Shown: in pieces, positions 35,418 to 43,563 of the stretch
Layout of the letters: every line of letters starts with the position of its first letter
How positions within the stretch are numbered: the first letter of the stretch is position 1
NCBI GenBank assembly: GCA_014584575.1
Contig: JACTMP010000022.1
Location: forward strand, 186,001-250,000
Direction: 5' to 3'
Source: Chloroflexota bacterium
GTDB lineage: Bacteria; Chloroflexota; Anaerolineae; Promineifilales; Promineifilaceae
DNA: 64,000 nucleotides
The notes under the pieces: generated by a model
What the model was told of the DNA's origin: nothing
The model's database searches: none
The model's input: the letters and a program-made list of their open reading frames with translations, nothing else
Made by a program: the position numbers and the translations under genes

Positions 35418-36800
35418 ATGACATTTTCAAAGTTTGATGCGGTGGTGTGGGGGGTGGTGGCGTTGCTGGCGGGGCTAGTGGCGGCAGTCATTTTTCTGGG
35501 CAGCCAGGTGGGGCTGGATGTGGTGGCGCAGACGCCCGCCCCCGGCGCCGCCCATGTGTCGGCGCTCAGCCAGATTCGGGTGCAGTTTGATGATGTGCTG
35601 GCCAGTGCGCCGGACACGGCCGTGACCCTCTCCCCCTTTATCTCCGGTACCACCACCCTGAACGGCGACACCCTCATCTTCCAACCGGCCACGCCGCTGG
35701 CGACCAATGCGGCGTATGAAGTCACGGTCGCGGCTGGGGTGGAGGGGGTCAACGGCCGTACCCTGCACGAACCACTCACCTGGCAATTCCAGACCGGGCA
35801 GCCGCGTATCCTTTTCATCAAACCAGACCCGGAAGGGCCAGACCAGATTTTTGTGGCCGACGCCGACGGCCGTCAGCCGCCTACCCAATTAAGCCAGGCC
35901 AACGCCACCGTACTCGATTTTGCCGTCGCCCCTGATAGCTCCCAGATTGCCTACGCCGTGATGACCCATGACCAGGGCACAACCGGCACGGCCGACCTGT
36001 GGCTGATGAACGCCGATGGCGCCAACCAGCGGATGCTGCTGGCCTGTCCGGAAGCGATGTGCAGCCGCCCGGTGTGGACGCCGGACGGCCGTCGCCTGGT
36101 GTACGAACGGCGCGAGATTTTGAATCCCGGCGCGCCGCCGGGCAACCCCCGGCTGTGGTGGCTGGATGTAGCCAGCGGCCAGACCGTGCCGGTTTTTGGA
36201 GATAGCCAGTTGTTGGGGTTGTTTGCCGCCATTTCACCCGACGGCCGTTGGCTCAGCTACGTCTCCCCCACCGACCAGGGCATCCAGTTGTACAACCTGG
36301 AAGATGGCTCCGGGCTGCTGGTGCCGAATAAGATGGGCACGGCCGTTTCCTGGCATCCGCACAGCAACCAGATTACCCTGGCCGATATTGTCACGTCGGA
36401 AACCGATTGGGGCGTGGTCATCACGGCCGTGTCCATCCCAGATGGCGACGTGACTATGCTCAGCGAGTCGGCGAGGGGTGGATTGGATGTGGATGATAGC
36501 AACCCCGCCTGGTCGCCGGACGGCCGTCGCATCGCTTTTGGCCGCAAGGAAGCACGCAGCGCCATGGGCCGCCAGTTGTGGCTGATGGATGCCGATGGCA
36601 CGGCCGTTGTCCCCCTCAGCGGCGACCCGGATATTCATCACAGCGCGTTTTATTGGTCGCCGGACGGCCGTACCCTCCTCTACCAGCGTTACAACCTGAA
36701 AGAACTGTATGCCCAACCCGGCGTCTGGGTGGTGGACATCCAGACCGGGCAAACCACCGAAATCGCCTACCCCGCCACCCAACCCGCCTGGCTGCCGTAA
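35418..36800 (+). CDS. Membrane-anchored PD40/TolB-like propeller protein with Big_5 domain
   Basis: 460 aa. One N-terminal membrane anchor (VVWGVVALLAGLVAAVIFLGS), then an SbsA Ig-like (Big_5) domain: PAPGAAHVSALSQIRVQFDDVLASAP...PATPLATNAAYEVTVAAGVEGVNG. The rest is a TolB-like propeller of PD40 repeats (SPDGRWLSYVSP, SPDGRRIAFGRKEA, SPDGRTLLYQRYN). Probably extracytoplasmic with a binding or sensing role. The gene is the densest in ACGGCCGT of the window (about ten in 1.4 kb), because the octamer encodes the Asp-Gly-Arg of the repeats. Confidence 0.85.
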   Translation: MTFSKFDAVVWGVVALLAGLVAAVIFLGSQVGLDVVAQTPAPGAAHVSALSQIRVQFDDVLASAPDTAVTLSPFISGTTTLNGDTLIFQPATPLATNAAYEVTVAAGVEGVNGRTLHEPLTWQFQTGQPRILFIKPDPEGPDQIFVADADGRQPPTQLSQANATVLDFAVAPDSSQIAYAVMTHDQGTTGTADLWLMNADGANQRMLLACPEAMCSRPVWTPDGRRLVYERREILNPGAPPGNPRLWWLDVASGQTVPVFGDSQLLGLFAAISPDGRWLSYVSPTDQGIQLYNLEDGSGLLVPNKMGTAVSWHPHSNQITLADIVTSETDWGVVITAVSIPDGDVTMLSESARGGLDVDDSNPAWSPDGRRIAFGRKEARSAMGRQLWLMDADGTAVVPLSGDPDIHHSAFYWSPDGRTLLYQRYNLKELYAQPGVWVVDIQTGQTTEIAYPATQPAWLP

Positions 36801-36824
36801 TAGCACCTCTCTTTACTATCGCTT

Positions 36825-36928
36825 CTCGTTCCACGCTCTGCGTGGAACGCCAGCCAGGACGCTTCGCGTCACCGGTTTCGGACGCAGAGCGTCCCAGGCG
36901 ACATTCCCACGCAGAGCGTGGGAACGAG
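36825..36928. repeat. Nested palindrome (CTCGTTCC / GGAACGAG)
   Basis: About 104 bp: CTCGTTCCACGCTCTGCGTG and its partner ending in GCGTGGGAACGAG, with inner CAGGACGCTTCGCGTC and GACGCAGAGCGTCC blocks. It lies between a stop (36800) and the next gene. The remaining 36929-37017 holds a heptamer array. Confidence 0.75.
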
Positions 36929-36963
36929 GCGGTTGGGGTATAATGAGAAGCCAGCAGTCCAAC

Positions 36964-37002
36964 CACCGATCACCGATTACGGGTTACGGACTTCGGATTA
37001 CG
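36964..37002. repeat. Heptamer array (GATTACG / GATCACC units)
   Basis: Five degenerate units (CCGATCA, CCGATTA, CGGGTTA, CGGACTT, CGGATTA) directly before the ABC gene and its GGAGG ribosome binding site. Confidence 0.7.
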
Positions 37003-37017
37003 CACCTGGAGGGCGAC

Positions 37018-37908
37018 ATGACAGAGAATGTAATTGAAACAGAGGGGCTGACGGTGTATTACGGCCGTCAGCGGGGCATCCTCAACGTAGACCTGACCGT
37101 GCAAAAAGGGGAGGTCTACGGCTTTTTGGGGCCGAATGGGGCCGGCAAGACGACCACGCAGCGGGCGCTGCTGGATGTCATTCGCCCGGTCAGCGGGCAG
37201 GCGTGGCTGTTTGGGCTGGACTGCCAGAAAGAGGGGGTGGCGGCGCGGCAGCGGGTGGGCTACCTGCCGGGCGAATTGAGCCTGTACGAAAACATGAAGG
37301 CGTACCAGTTTTTCGATACGGTCAATGCTATGCGCGGCAATAATGACGACAAGGCCTACCGCGAAGCGATTTGCCAACGGCTGCATCTGGACACCAACCG
37401 CAAAATTCGGGAATACTCACGGGGAAACAAACAAAAAGTGGGCGTGGTGGTGGCCTTTATGAACAAACCCGACCTGCTGATTTTGGACGAACCCACCAGC
37501 GGTCTGGATCCCCTGGTGCAGCAAACGGTGTTGGAATTGGTACGCGAGGCGAAAGCCGACGGCCGTACCGTTTTCTTCTCCTCCCACATCCTCTCTGAGG
37601 TACAGGAGGTGTGCGACCGGGTGGGCATTATCCGCGACGGGCAGTTGGTGGCTACAGAACGGGTGGAGACGCTGACCAAGCAGCAGTTCAAACGGCTGCG
37701 GCTGAGTTTCGCCACCCTGCCGCCGGCCGATGCTTTTGCCCAGGATGGCGTGGTGGAAATGGCCCGCGACGAGCAGAGTGTGATCCTGGAAATTCGGGAA
37801 AACTTGAACGGGGTGTTGAGTACGGCCGTGACTTATAACGTTCTGGATATAGATACCATGCCGGTGACACTGGAAGAGGTTTTTCTGGCATATTATGGTG
37901 GCAAGTAG
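37018..37908 (+). CDS. ABC-2 type exporter ATP-binding protein
   Basis: 296 aa from ATG 37018 with GGAGG nine bases upstream. Walker A FLGPNGAGKTTTQRALLDVI, signature region IREYSRGNKQKVGVVVAFMNKPDLLILDEPTSGLDPLVQ (the signature reads YSRGNKQK) and switch His in VFFSSHILSEVQEV. The C-terminal extension LRLSFATLPPADAFAQDGV is typical of the CcmA/drug-export type. It pairs with the permease at 37985. The TAG stop starts the following heptamer array. Confidence 0.93.
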   Translation: MTENVIETEGLTVYYGRQRGILNVDLTVQKGEVYGFLGPNGAGKTTTQRALLDVIRPVSGQAWLFGLDCQKEGVAARQRVGYLPGELSLYENMKAYQFFDTVNAMRGNNDDKAYREAICQRLHLDTNRKIREYSRGNKQKVGVVVAFMNKPDLLILDEPTSGLDPLVQQTVLELVREAKADGRTVFFSSHILSEVQEVCDRVGIIRDGQLVATERVETLTKQQFKRLRLSFATLPPADAFAQDGVVEMARDEQSVILEIRENLNGVLSTAVTYNVLDIDTMPVTLEEVFLAYYGGK

Positions 37909-37973
37909 CAGGTGGCAGGTGGCAGGTGGCAGGTAAAGCATCTACTTGCAACATGCCACATGCAACTTGCAAC
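37906..37973. repeat. Heptamer inverted repeat (GGCAGGT / CAACTTG)
   Basis: Four GGCAGGT units face TTGCAACATGCCACATGCAACTTGCAAC-type units. It fills the gap between the ABC ATPase stop, formed by its first bases, and the permease. Confidence 0.88.
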
Positions 37974-37984
37974 AGGAGGAAAAT

Positions 37985-38812
37985 ATGTTTCGTTTACTGT
38001 GGCAAGAACTACGCTTCCGGCGCAATGGCATTATTGGCTGGGGGATTGGCGTTTCCATTTATACCGCATTGTATGTGGGGCTTTATCCTAGCTTCGGCGA
38101 CCAGTTAGCCCTTTTTGATATGGGTGAGATGGCCTTTTACGAGGCTCTGGGCATCACCGACATGACCTCTTTTGCCGGGTACGTAGCCAGCACCTACGTG
38201 AACCTGGCGCCCATTTTGTTGAGCATTTACGCTATTCTCAGCGGCAGCGGTACATTGGCGGGCGAAGAAGATGAAGGCAAACTGGAACTGATGGTGACAT
38301 TGCCCATTCCGCGCTGGCAAATTGTGACGGCCAAGGCGCTGGCTACGGCCGTGGCCCTCTTTCTCATCCTGGTCATCGTCGGCCTGGCCGCCGCCGGTAC
38401 CTATTTAGCTATCGCCAGCCAGGTAGAAACACCGGTCACGGCCGTTGACATGTTCCTCAGCGCCCTCTACATGTGGCCCCTATTGATGGTTGTGGCCATG
38501 ATCAGCCTGCTCATGGGTGCGTATCTGCCCAACCGGCGCACCGCCGCGCTGGTCGCCACCGTCATCTTTGTCGCCAATTACTTTGGCAACAGTCTGGCCA
38601 ATCTCTATGATTCGGTGGAGCCGATCAAACCGATCATTCTCTTTAACTATTATGACACCGCCCCGGCGGTATTGACAGAAGGGCAGGCCACGGCGGACAC
38701 GGCCGTGTTGTTAGCCACCTCGTTTGTGCTTTTCCTGCTGGCCGTGTGGGCCTTCCAGCGGCGCAACATTACTGTAGGCGCCTGGCCCTGGCAGCGGGCA
38801 AAGTTGACGTGA
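37985..38812 (+). CDS. ABC-2 type permease
   Basis: 275 aa from ATG 37985 (ACAGGAGGAAAAT before it). Six membrane segments: NGIIGWGIGVSIYTALYVGL, LAPILLSIYAILSG, ALATAVALFLILVIVGLAAAGTYL, WPLLMVVAMISLLMGAYL, AALVATVIFVANYF, VLLATSFVLFLLAVWAF. The loop GEEDEGKLELMVTLPIPRWQIVTAKAL is the usual ABC-2 coupling region. The substrate is not evident. Confidence 0.9.
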   Translation: MFRLLWQELRFRRNGIIGWGIGVSIYTALYVGLYPSFGDQLALFDMGEMAFYEALGITDMTSFAGYVASTYVNLAPILLSIYAILSGSGTLAGEEDEGKLELMVTLPIPRWQIVTAKALATAVALFLILVIVGLAAAGTYLAIASQVETPVTAVDMFLSALYMWPLLMVVAMISLLMGAYLPNRRTAALVATVIFVANYFGNSLANLYDSVEPIKPIILFNYYDTAPAVLTEGQATADTAVLLATSFVLFLLAVWAFQRRNITVGAWPWQRAKLT

Positions 38813-39000
38813 AATATCCCAGCAGTGTCAGCAAACCGGGCGCAAGCAATAATTTCTTCAACGTCAGGTTTTTCTCAGGTAATGCTAAACATTTTATGCG
38901 TTAGCGCGTCTTCTTGTGGGCAAAACGGCCGTTGGCGATAGACTTGACGATGATTTTACCTATCGTTCGCTTGTGGACAATTCAAAAAAGGATTTGAAGA
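38813..39000. other. Intergenic region before the META lipoprotein
   Basis: 188 bp, nothing coding. One ACGGCCGT copy at about 38925. AAAGGATTTGAAGA before ATG 39001 gives the ribosome binding site. A promoter cannot be assigned with confidence. Confidence 0.4.
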
Positions 39001-40212
39001 ATGAAAAAATTTGCCCTTATGTTTGTCACATTACTGCTGGCGATGGCGCTGGCCGCGTGCAGCGGCACGGCCGGTTCAGAACCAACGGCCGTGCCTGTTG
39101 TAGAGGCTACGGCCGTGCCCGCCGCCGAAGAAGCACCCCCAACTATCACCGGCATTCTCTGGTTGTGGCAAGAGTTCCAGGACACGGCCGGAGAGAATGA
39201 CATCACCGTAGATAACCCGGCTAACTACAACATCGTCTTCAACGAAGATGGCACGTATAACGGCCAGGCGGACTGCAATCGTATCGCCGGTAGCTACACA
39301 TTGGACGGCGCGTCGCTGATTATCCAGCCCGGCATTTCCACGATGGCGATGTGCCCCGAAGGTTCGCTGGATTCGCAGTTCAACGCCTTCTTGAGCAATG
39401 TGCGCACCTTTGTCATGGATGGTGACAATCTGGTAATGAACCTGTTTGCCGACGCGGGCAATATGGTCTTTAGCAATGGTGGCCCGGCCCCGGCCGATAT
39501 GCCTGCCGAGACAGCCCCCATCACCGGCATTCTCTGGCAGTGGGTGGAATTTCAGGACACGGCCGGGGAAAATGACATTACCGTAGAGAACCCGGCCAAT
39601 TACAACATCGTCTTCAACGAAGATGGTACCTACAACGGCCAGGCAGACTGCAACCGCATTGCGGGCAGCTACACGTTGGATGGCGCGTCGTTGACCATCC
39701 AGCCCGGCATTTCCACGATGGCGATGTGCCCCGAAGGTTCGCTGGATGCGCAATTCAACATGTTCTTGAGCAATGTGCGCACCTTTGTTATGGATGGCGA
39801 CAATCTGGTGATGAATCTGTTTGCGGATGCGGGCAATATGGTCTTTAGCAATGGCGGCCCGGCCCCGGTAACGATGGCCGAAGTGACCGGCAACGTCACC
39901 TATCTGGTGCGTATTGCTTTGCCGGATGATGCCAACCTGTTGATACAGCTTCAGGATACGTCACTGGCCGATGCGCCGGCTGTGATTATGGGCGAATACA
40001 ATGCGCCTACCAACGGGGCGCAGGTACCGCTGCCTTTTGCCATTCCCTATGATCCGGCGGCCATTGTGGACAACCACACCTACACCCTGTCGGCGCGTAT
40101 CACCGATGGGGCGGGCAATTTGCTGTTTATCAATGACACCTCGATTCCGGTGATAACCAATGGCAACCCGACGACGGATGTGGAAGTGCTGGTGGTGCAG
40201 GTGAGTCCGTAA
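39001..40212 (+). CDS. Lipoprotein with two nearly identical META (HslJ-like) domains and a YbaY-like C-terminus
   Basis: 403 aa. Signal KKFALMFVTLLLAMALAAC with Cys20. Domain 1 (about 48-165) and domain 2 (about 170-290) are almost identical: ITGILWLWQEFQDTAGENDITV and ITGILWQWVEFQDTAGENDITV, both with NIVFNEDGTYNGQADCNRIAGSYTLDGASL and ISTMAMCPEGSLD, the META-domain core with two conserved Cys. The last 100 residues (VTYLVRIALPDDANLLIQLQDTSLADAPAVIMGE) resemble YbaY-type lipoproteins. The HslJ family relates to heat shock or novobiocin tolerance in E. coli; no such role is shown here. Confidence 0.88.
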   Translation: MKKFALMFVTLLLAMALAACSGTAGSEPTAVPVVEATAVPAAEEAPPTITGILWLWQEFQDTAGENDITVDNPANYNIVFNEDGTYNGQADCNRIAGSYTLDGASLIIQPGISTMAMCPEGSLDSQFNAFLSNVRTFVMDGDNLVMNLFADAGNMVFSNGGPAPADMPAETAPITGILWQWVEFQDTAGENDITVENPANYNIVFNEDGTYNGQADCNRIAGSYTLDGASLTIQPGISTMAMCPEGSLDAQFNMFLSNVRTFVMDGDNLVMNLFADAGNMVFSNGGPAPVTMAEVTGNVTYLVRIALPDDANLLIQLQDTSLADAPAVIMGEYNAPTNGAQVPLPFAIPYDPAAIVDNHTYTLSARITDGAGNLLFINDTSIPVITNGNPTTDVEVLVVQVSP

Positions 40213-40237
40213 GCGGTTAATGGTAAACGGTGGATGG

Positions 40238-40270
40238 GAAACGGCCGTCGCGTGGCGCGACGGCCGTTTC
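40238..40270. terminator. Convergent hairpin built from two ACGGCCGT copies
   Basis: 15-bp perfect stem (GAAACGGCCGTCGCG / CGCGACGGCCGTTTC) with a 3-nt loop between convergent genes ending at 40212 and 40278. The T-run is short on both strands, so termination strength is uncertain. Confidence 0.65.
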
Positions 40271-40277
40271 TCCAAGA

Positions 40278-42464
40278 TTAATGAGCGGCCGGGAGCCTGG
40301 TTGATTCCTTCCCATCCAGATCTCCTTGCCCCGGTAACTGGTGTTTCTGGGAAAACAGGCCTGACAAGATTAGCAGGGTAACGCCCAAGACCAGCGTGAA
40401 CAGCCCACCGCCATTAATTACCATACTAAAAATGATCCAGACAAACCCAATCGTCAATGTCCCACCGAACAATAGGTTTAAGAGCAAAATACAAATTGTA
40501 CTGACACAGCCAGCCGCAAACGCCGCTGCCAGACCTTGCCAGAGCCGTAGCCTTTTCGTCCGCCACACCACCAGAGCTGCTGCCCCTCCTTGAGCCAGAA
40601 TTGCCAGACCAATATGTCCATAAGCAAAGAGCTGCGAATATTGCTCATGACTATTGATCAGGTCGCCCCAACCAATCAAGCGCAGTACCAATCTAATAGT
40701 CAACATCAGTATACCGGCTAACAATCCAGCCGTACCCCCTACCAATAATGCCCACCACCAACGTAAGGGTGCCGGTGACACGGATTGTGGCGTGACGGGA
40801 TCAAGATAGACCCAATCTCTTTCCACTGGGGCGGCCTGCTTCCTTAACGAAGCTGCCAGAGGAAATACCCAAAAGCTGACCAGCATAAACATCAGAACAG
40901 CAGATGTTAGTAGCCAAAACATCCACCCAGAGATGATCAGAAATAGAGATGCGCTTAAACCAAAGTCGAGGAACTGCATCACCAGAGCTAACCAGAAAAT
41001 CAAATCAATACAAGCGATAATCAGGCCTATAACGGCAGTTCGCCGCAATTTATTTGCCGTAGGCAGCACATCCAGCCAGGCTTCTGCCCCGGCTGACACC
41101 ACATACAGAAAAAAGCTGATCCCTCCTGCCAACAGTAGACCAGCTACAATCGTCGTACCCAACCTATCAGCCACACCCAACCAATCAGCCACACCAGCAT
41201 ACCAAAACGATGGTGGGGTGGCTGCGGCCGTAAAATCCAGTAGTCGGCCCAATAACAAGCCTGACCCTAAGACCAACCCAAGCCGCCTATAGGGAATTGT
41301 CTGCTGACTGCCATAACGCCCGGCAAAGACCTGCCGCCAGATACCCAGGCCTGCCACACCCATAATCAATGGCGCCACCAAGACGGCCGCGCCAACGTGC
41401 TGCCATATGTCAAACTGAGCGGGCAGGAATATACCCAGGACAAAACCTAAGGTTGGCAAAGTAATAGCCGCCGCCAGGCCGGTAGCCAGGGCATCTCCCC
41501 ACCCAAGCGGAAAAAGTTTACTTGTATCTTGCACCGTCTGGCGGCGCACTTTTGGGTCTGGATGAAAGCTTCCGCCCAGCCGGGCCAGCAACCCGGTATG
41601 GGGCGATAAAGCCAGCAGTTGCCGGTTCAACCCACCCTCAGGCCCGTCCCAAACAGATGCGCGTACATCCGCATAAATCTCGCGTGCTCGTAAAACACTG
41701 TTTCGCCTCAAGATGACAAAAACCGCCAATACGATTAGCCGCCATCCCAGTTGCCAACGATAAACCCAATCTCCATCTTGAAACGCGCCCAAAAAGAAGC
41801 CAACAAAGGGGACAGCAGCGACAATGACAAATGCTTGCCAGATAGACACCGCCAGGTATGTTTTATTTGTGTCCCCATTCCACAAATGAGCCAGTTCATG
41901 AAGCAGCACAGCCCGAAAAGCCGCCCGATCTTGATAAAACAGCACCACCAATCCCCCCGGTAAAGAAACATAACTTTGTCCAGGGCGGCTGAACGCGACG
42001 CCCGTTGTGGCTAAATTGAGCGGATTCCATAAGAATTGTGGCCTGTCCTTTAGCCCAATTTCCTGGCAAAGCGCTTCCAGATAAGACAATACCTCGGGTG
42101 CGTCTACGGCCGTCAGAGGTTCTAAACCATCCCGCCGCATCTTACGCAGCGGAGCTGTCCAAAACAGTAGGACTGCTAAACCTAAAACGCCAATTGCCCC
42201 ACCCAACATCCACACTGATTGGAGTCGTTCCAACTCCTGCCAACATGCACTAAACGCCTGCATGTCTTGGGCCGACCGGGCACAGTTCGCGGCCTCCACC
42301 CGCGTTGAGGCCGTCCCAAAATACGAGAGTGAATAATAAACATACAGCGTAGCGCCGACGGCTATGACGATTAACAAAACAAAACGGAAATCGGTATCAG
42401 TGGGGAAAAGAAAAGGATTTAATCGTTTGTTGGGTAATGTTGGCGAGGGTTCAATATCCATCAT
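40278..42464 (-). CDS. M48-family membrane metalloprotease
   Basis: 728 aa from ATG 42464 (42461 also possible); the longer frame to 42590 overlaps the preceding gene. An N-terminal membrane segment (RFVLLIVIAVGATLYVYYSL), then the zinc site LLHELAHLWNGDTNKTYLA (HExxH) and, about 60 residues on, REIYADVRASVWDG (third ligand region). About ten more membrane segments form the C-terminal half, which is long for M48 enzymes. Substrates are probably misfolded membrane proteins, as for HtpX. The gene has few ACGGCCGT copies. Convergent with the META lipoprotein. Confidence 0.82.
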   Translation of the reverse strand: MMDIEPSPTLPNKRLNPFLFPTDTDFRFVLLIVIAVGATLYVYYSLSYFGTASTRVEAANCARSAQDMQAFSACWQELERLQSVWMLGGAIGVLGLAVLLFWTAPLRKMRRDGLEPLTAVDAPEVLSYLEALCQEIGLKDRPQFLWNPLNLATTGVAFSRPGQSYVSLPGGLVVLFYQDRAAFRAVLLHELAHLWNGDTNKTYLAVSIWQAFVIVAAVPFVGFFLGAFQDGDWVYRWQLGWRLIVLAVFVILRRNSVLRAREIYADVRASVWDGPEGGLNRQLLALSPHTGLLARLGGSFHPDPKVRRQTVQDTSKLFPLGWGDALATGLAAAITLPTLGFVLGIFLPAQFDIWQHVGAAVLVAPLIMGVAGLGIWRQVFAGRYGSQQTIPYRRLGLVLGSGLLLGRLLDFTAAATPPSFWYAGVADWLGVADRLGTTIVAGLLLAGGISFFLYVVSAGAEAWLDVLPTANKLRRTAVIGLIIACIDLIFWLALVMQFLDFGLSASLFLIISGWMFWLLTSAVLMFMLVSFWVFPLAASLRKQAAPVERDWVYLDPVTPQSVSPAPLRWWWALLVGGTAGLLAGILMLTIRLVLRLIGWGDLINSHEQYSQLFAYGHIGLAILAQGGAAALVVWRTKRLRLWQGLAAAFAAGCVSTICILLLNLLFGGTLTIGFVWIIFSMVINGGGLFTLVLGVTLLILSGLFSQKHQLPGQGDLDGKESTRLPAAH

Positions 42465-42486
42465 GCATCTTGAGTGATTCCTATGT

Positions 42487-42960
42487 TTAGGAGGACGATA
42501 CGACCAGACTGCCGGTAATTGCATCCGCCAACAAGTTAGAGCGGGATTCTGAAAGCTTGAGGAGGCGAGTCTGCCCAAGAACTGCTTCACGCACCGCCGC
42601 CAGTTGCGCTGGGGTCAGTGGGGGCGCTTTCCGTTTGGCTTCTGGACGAAACTTTTTGAACAGACTCTTAACCATTTCAGCGATGAGAGAGGCACTTTCC
42701 TCTTTTGTTGTCTTCTTGATTTCTGCGGCAATAAATTGGACAACCTCATTCGTTACAGCCAGGACAAGAGGTGTTACTAACATCACCACTTCGCCTGTAC
42801 CAAAGCCCAACATCTCATCTTTTGTTTGTTGGTTGTTGCCAGCCTTAGCCGGGTCTTGAAAGTAGGCAGCAGCGTGGGCACGGAAGAGAGGCAATTCTTC
42901 GGGCGCTATTTGAATGACTAATTCTCTAGACAAATCAGTGATCAATTGTTGTTCAGACAT
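42487..42960 (-). CDS. Hypothetical protein
   Basis: 157 aa, good ribosome binding site (AAGGAG). Two parts: an N-terminal region (LITDLSRELVIQIAPEELPLFRAHAAAYFQDP) and a hydrophobic stretch (GEVVMLVTPLVLAVTNEVVQFIAAEI) then a Lys-rich helix and Pro-rich linker (FKKFRPEAKRKAPPLTPAQLAAVREAVLGQ). I do not recognise a family. It stops 22 bases before the M48 protease start, so they form an operon; a partner role to the protease is inference. Confidence 0.65.
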   Translation of the reverse strand: MSEQQLITDLSRELVIQIAPEELPLFRAHAAAYFQDPAKAGNNQQTKDEMLGFGTGEVVMLVTPLVLAVTNEVVQFIAAEIKKTTKEESASLIAEMVKSLFKKFRPEAKRKAPPLTPAQLAAVREAVLGQTRLLKLSESRSNLLADAITGSLVVSSS

Positions 42961-43563
42961 TGTTTGAAAAAACTCCTTATGTTAATAAAAAAATTGTGGA
43001 GATGAGTTCTACAGATCAGGGCCAGGCTATTAATTGCAAATGCCCCATTTCACGCTACGGTGCATGTCATACAGAGTAAACGCTATCATTATTGTTGATC
43101 TGCATGTGTACAGCCTGACAATTAGTTACCAGCATGTTAGCGAGCAAGACCAACAAACTGCCAGACAACGAGCGGGTGACTGGTAGGCACTTGTGGCCCC
43201 CGGCTACAACGACTCAGAAAGACCACGCCTCAGCAAGGGCAGTCAGGAAAGGTTGTTGTTTCCAGTCACCAATCTCCAGTCTCCCCCTCAAGTTCAAAGC
43301 GTTGCCTGATTGCAGACAGCCACAGCCCAGGGATGGCGAGAAAATGGGGCACGGCCGCCAACCGGCCCCAACGATTCCCAAGGTCGGCACAGTGGGCACA
43401 CCAACCGCAGCAACTGGAGACGACCACACCATAGCAGGTGGATGGGCCAGCCGGGTTGTATGACTTGCCCCGCAGCAGTCGTCCCCCCAAAGTAGATGAG
43501 ACGGCCAACGAAGCTATCACAGAAGCGAAATCAGAGCTACGACGGAAGAACGCGCAATGAATC
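42961..43563. other. 603-bp intergenic region downstream of the RHS gene
   Basis: No convincing gene. It carries the left copy of the RHS-flanking repeat (43155-43247). A minus-strand frame at 43266-43625 overlaps the RHS end and looks non-coding; no immunity gene is recognisable where polymorphic-toxin systems would have one. Confidence 0.5.
43155..43247 (+). repeat. Degenerate direct repeat flanking the RHS gene, left copy
   Basis: Shares AAAC-GCCAGACAAC-AGC, TGACTG, GCACTTGTG and CCACGCCTCAGCAA-GTCAGG with 49541-49639 in the same orientation. I judge the two copies about 75% alike by eye. Confidence 0.6.
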
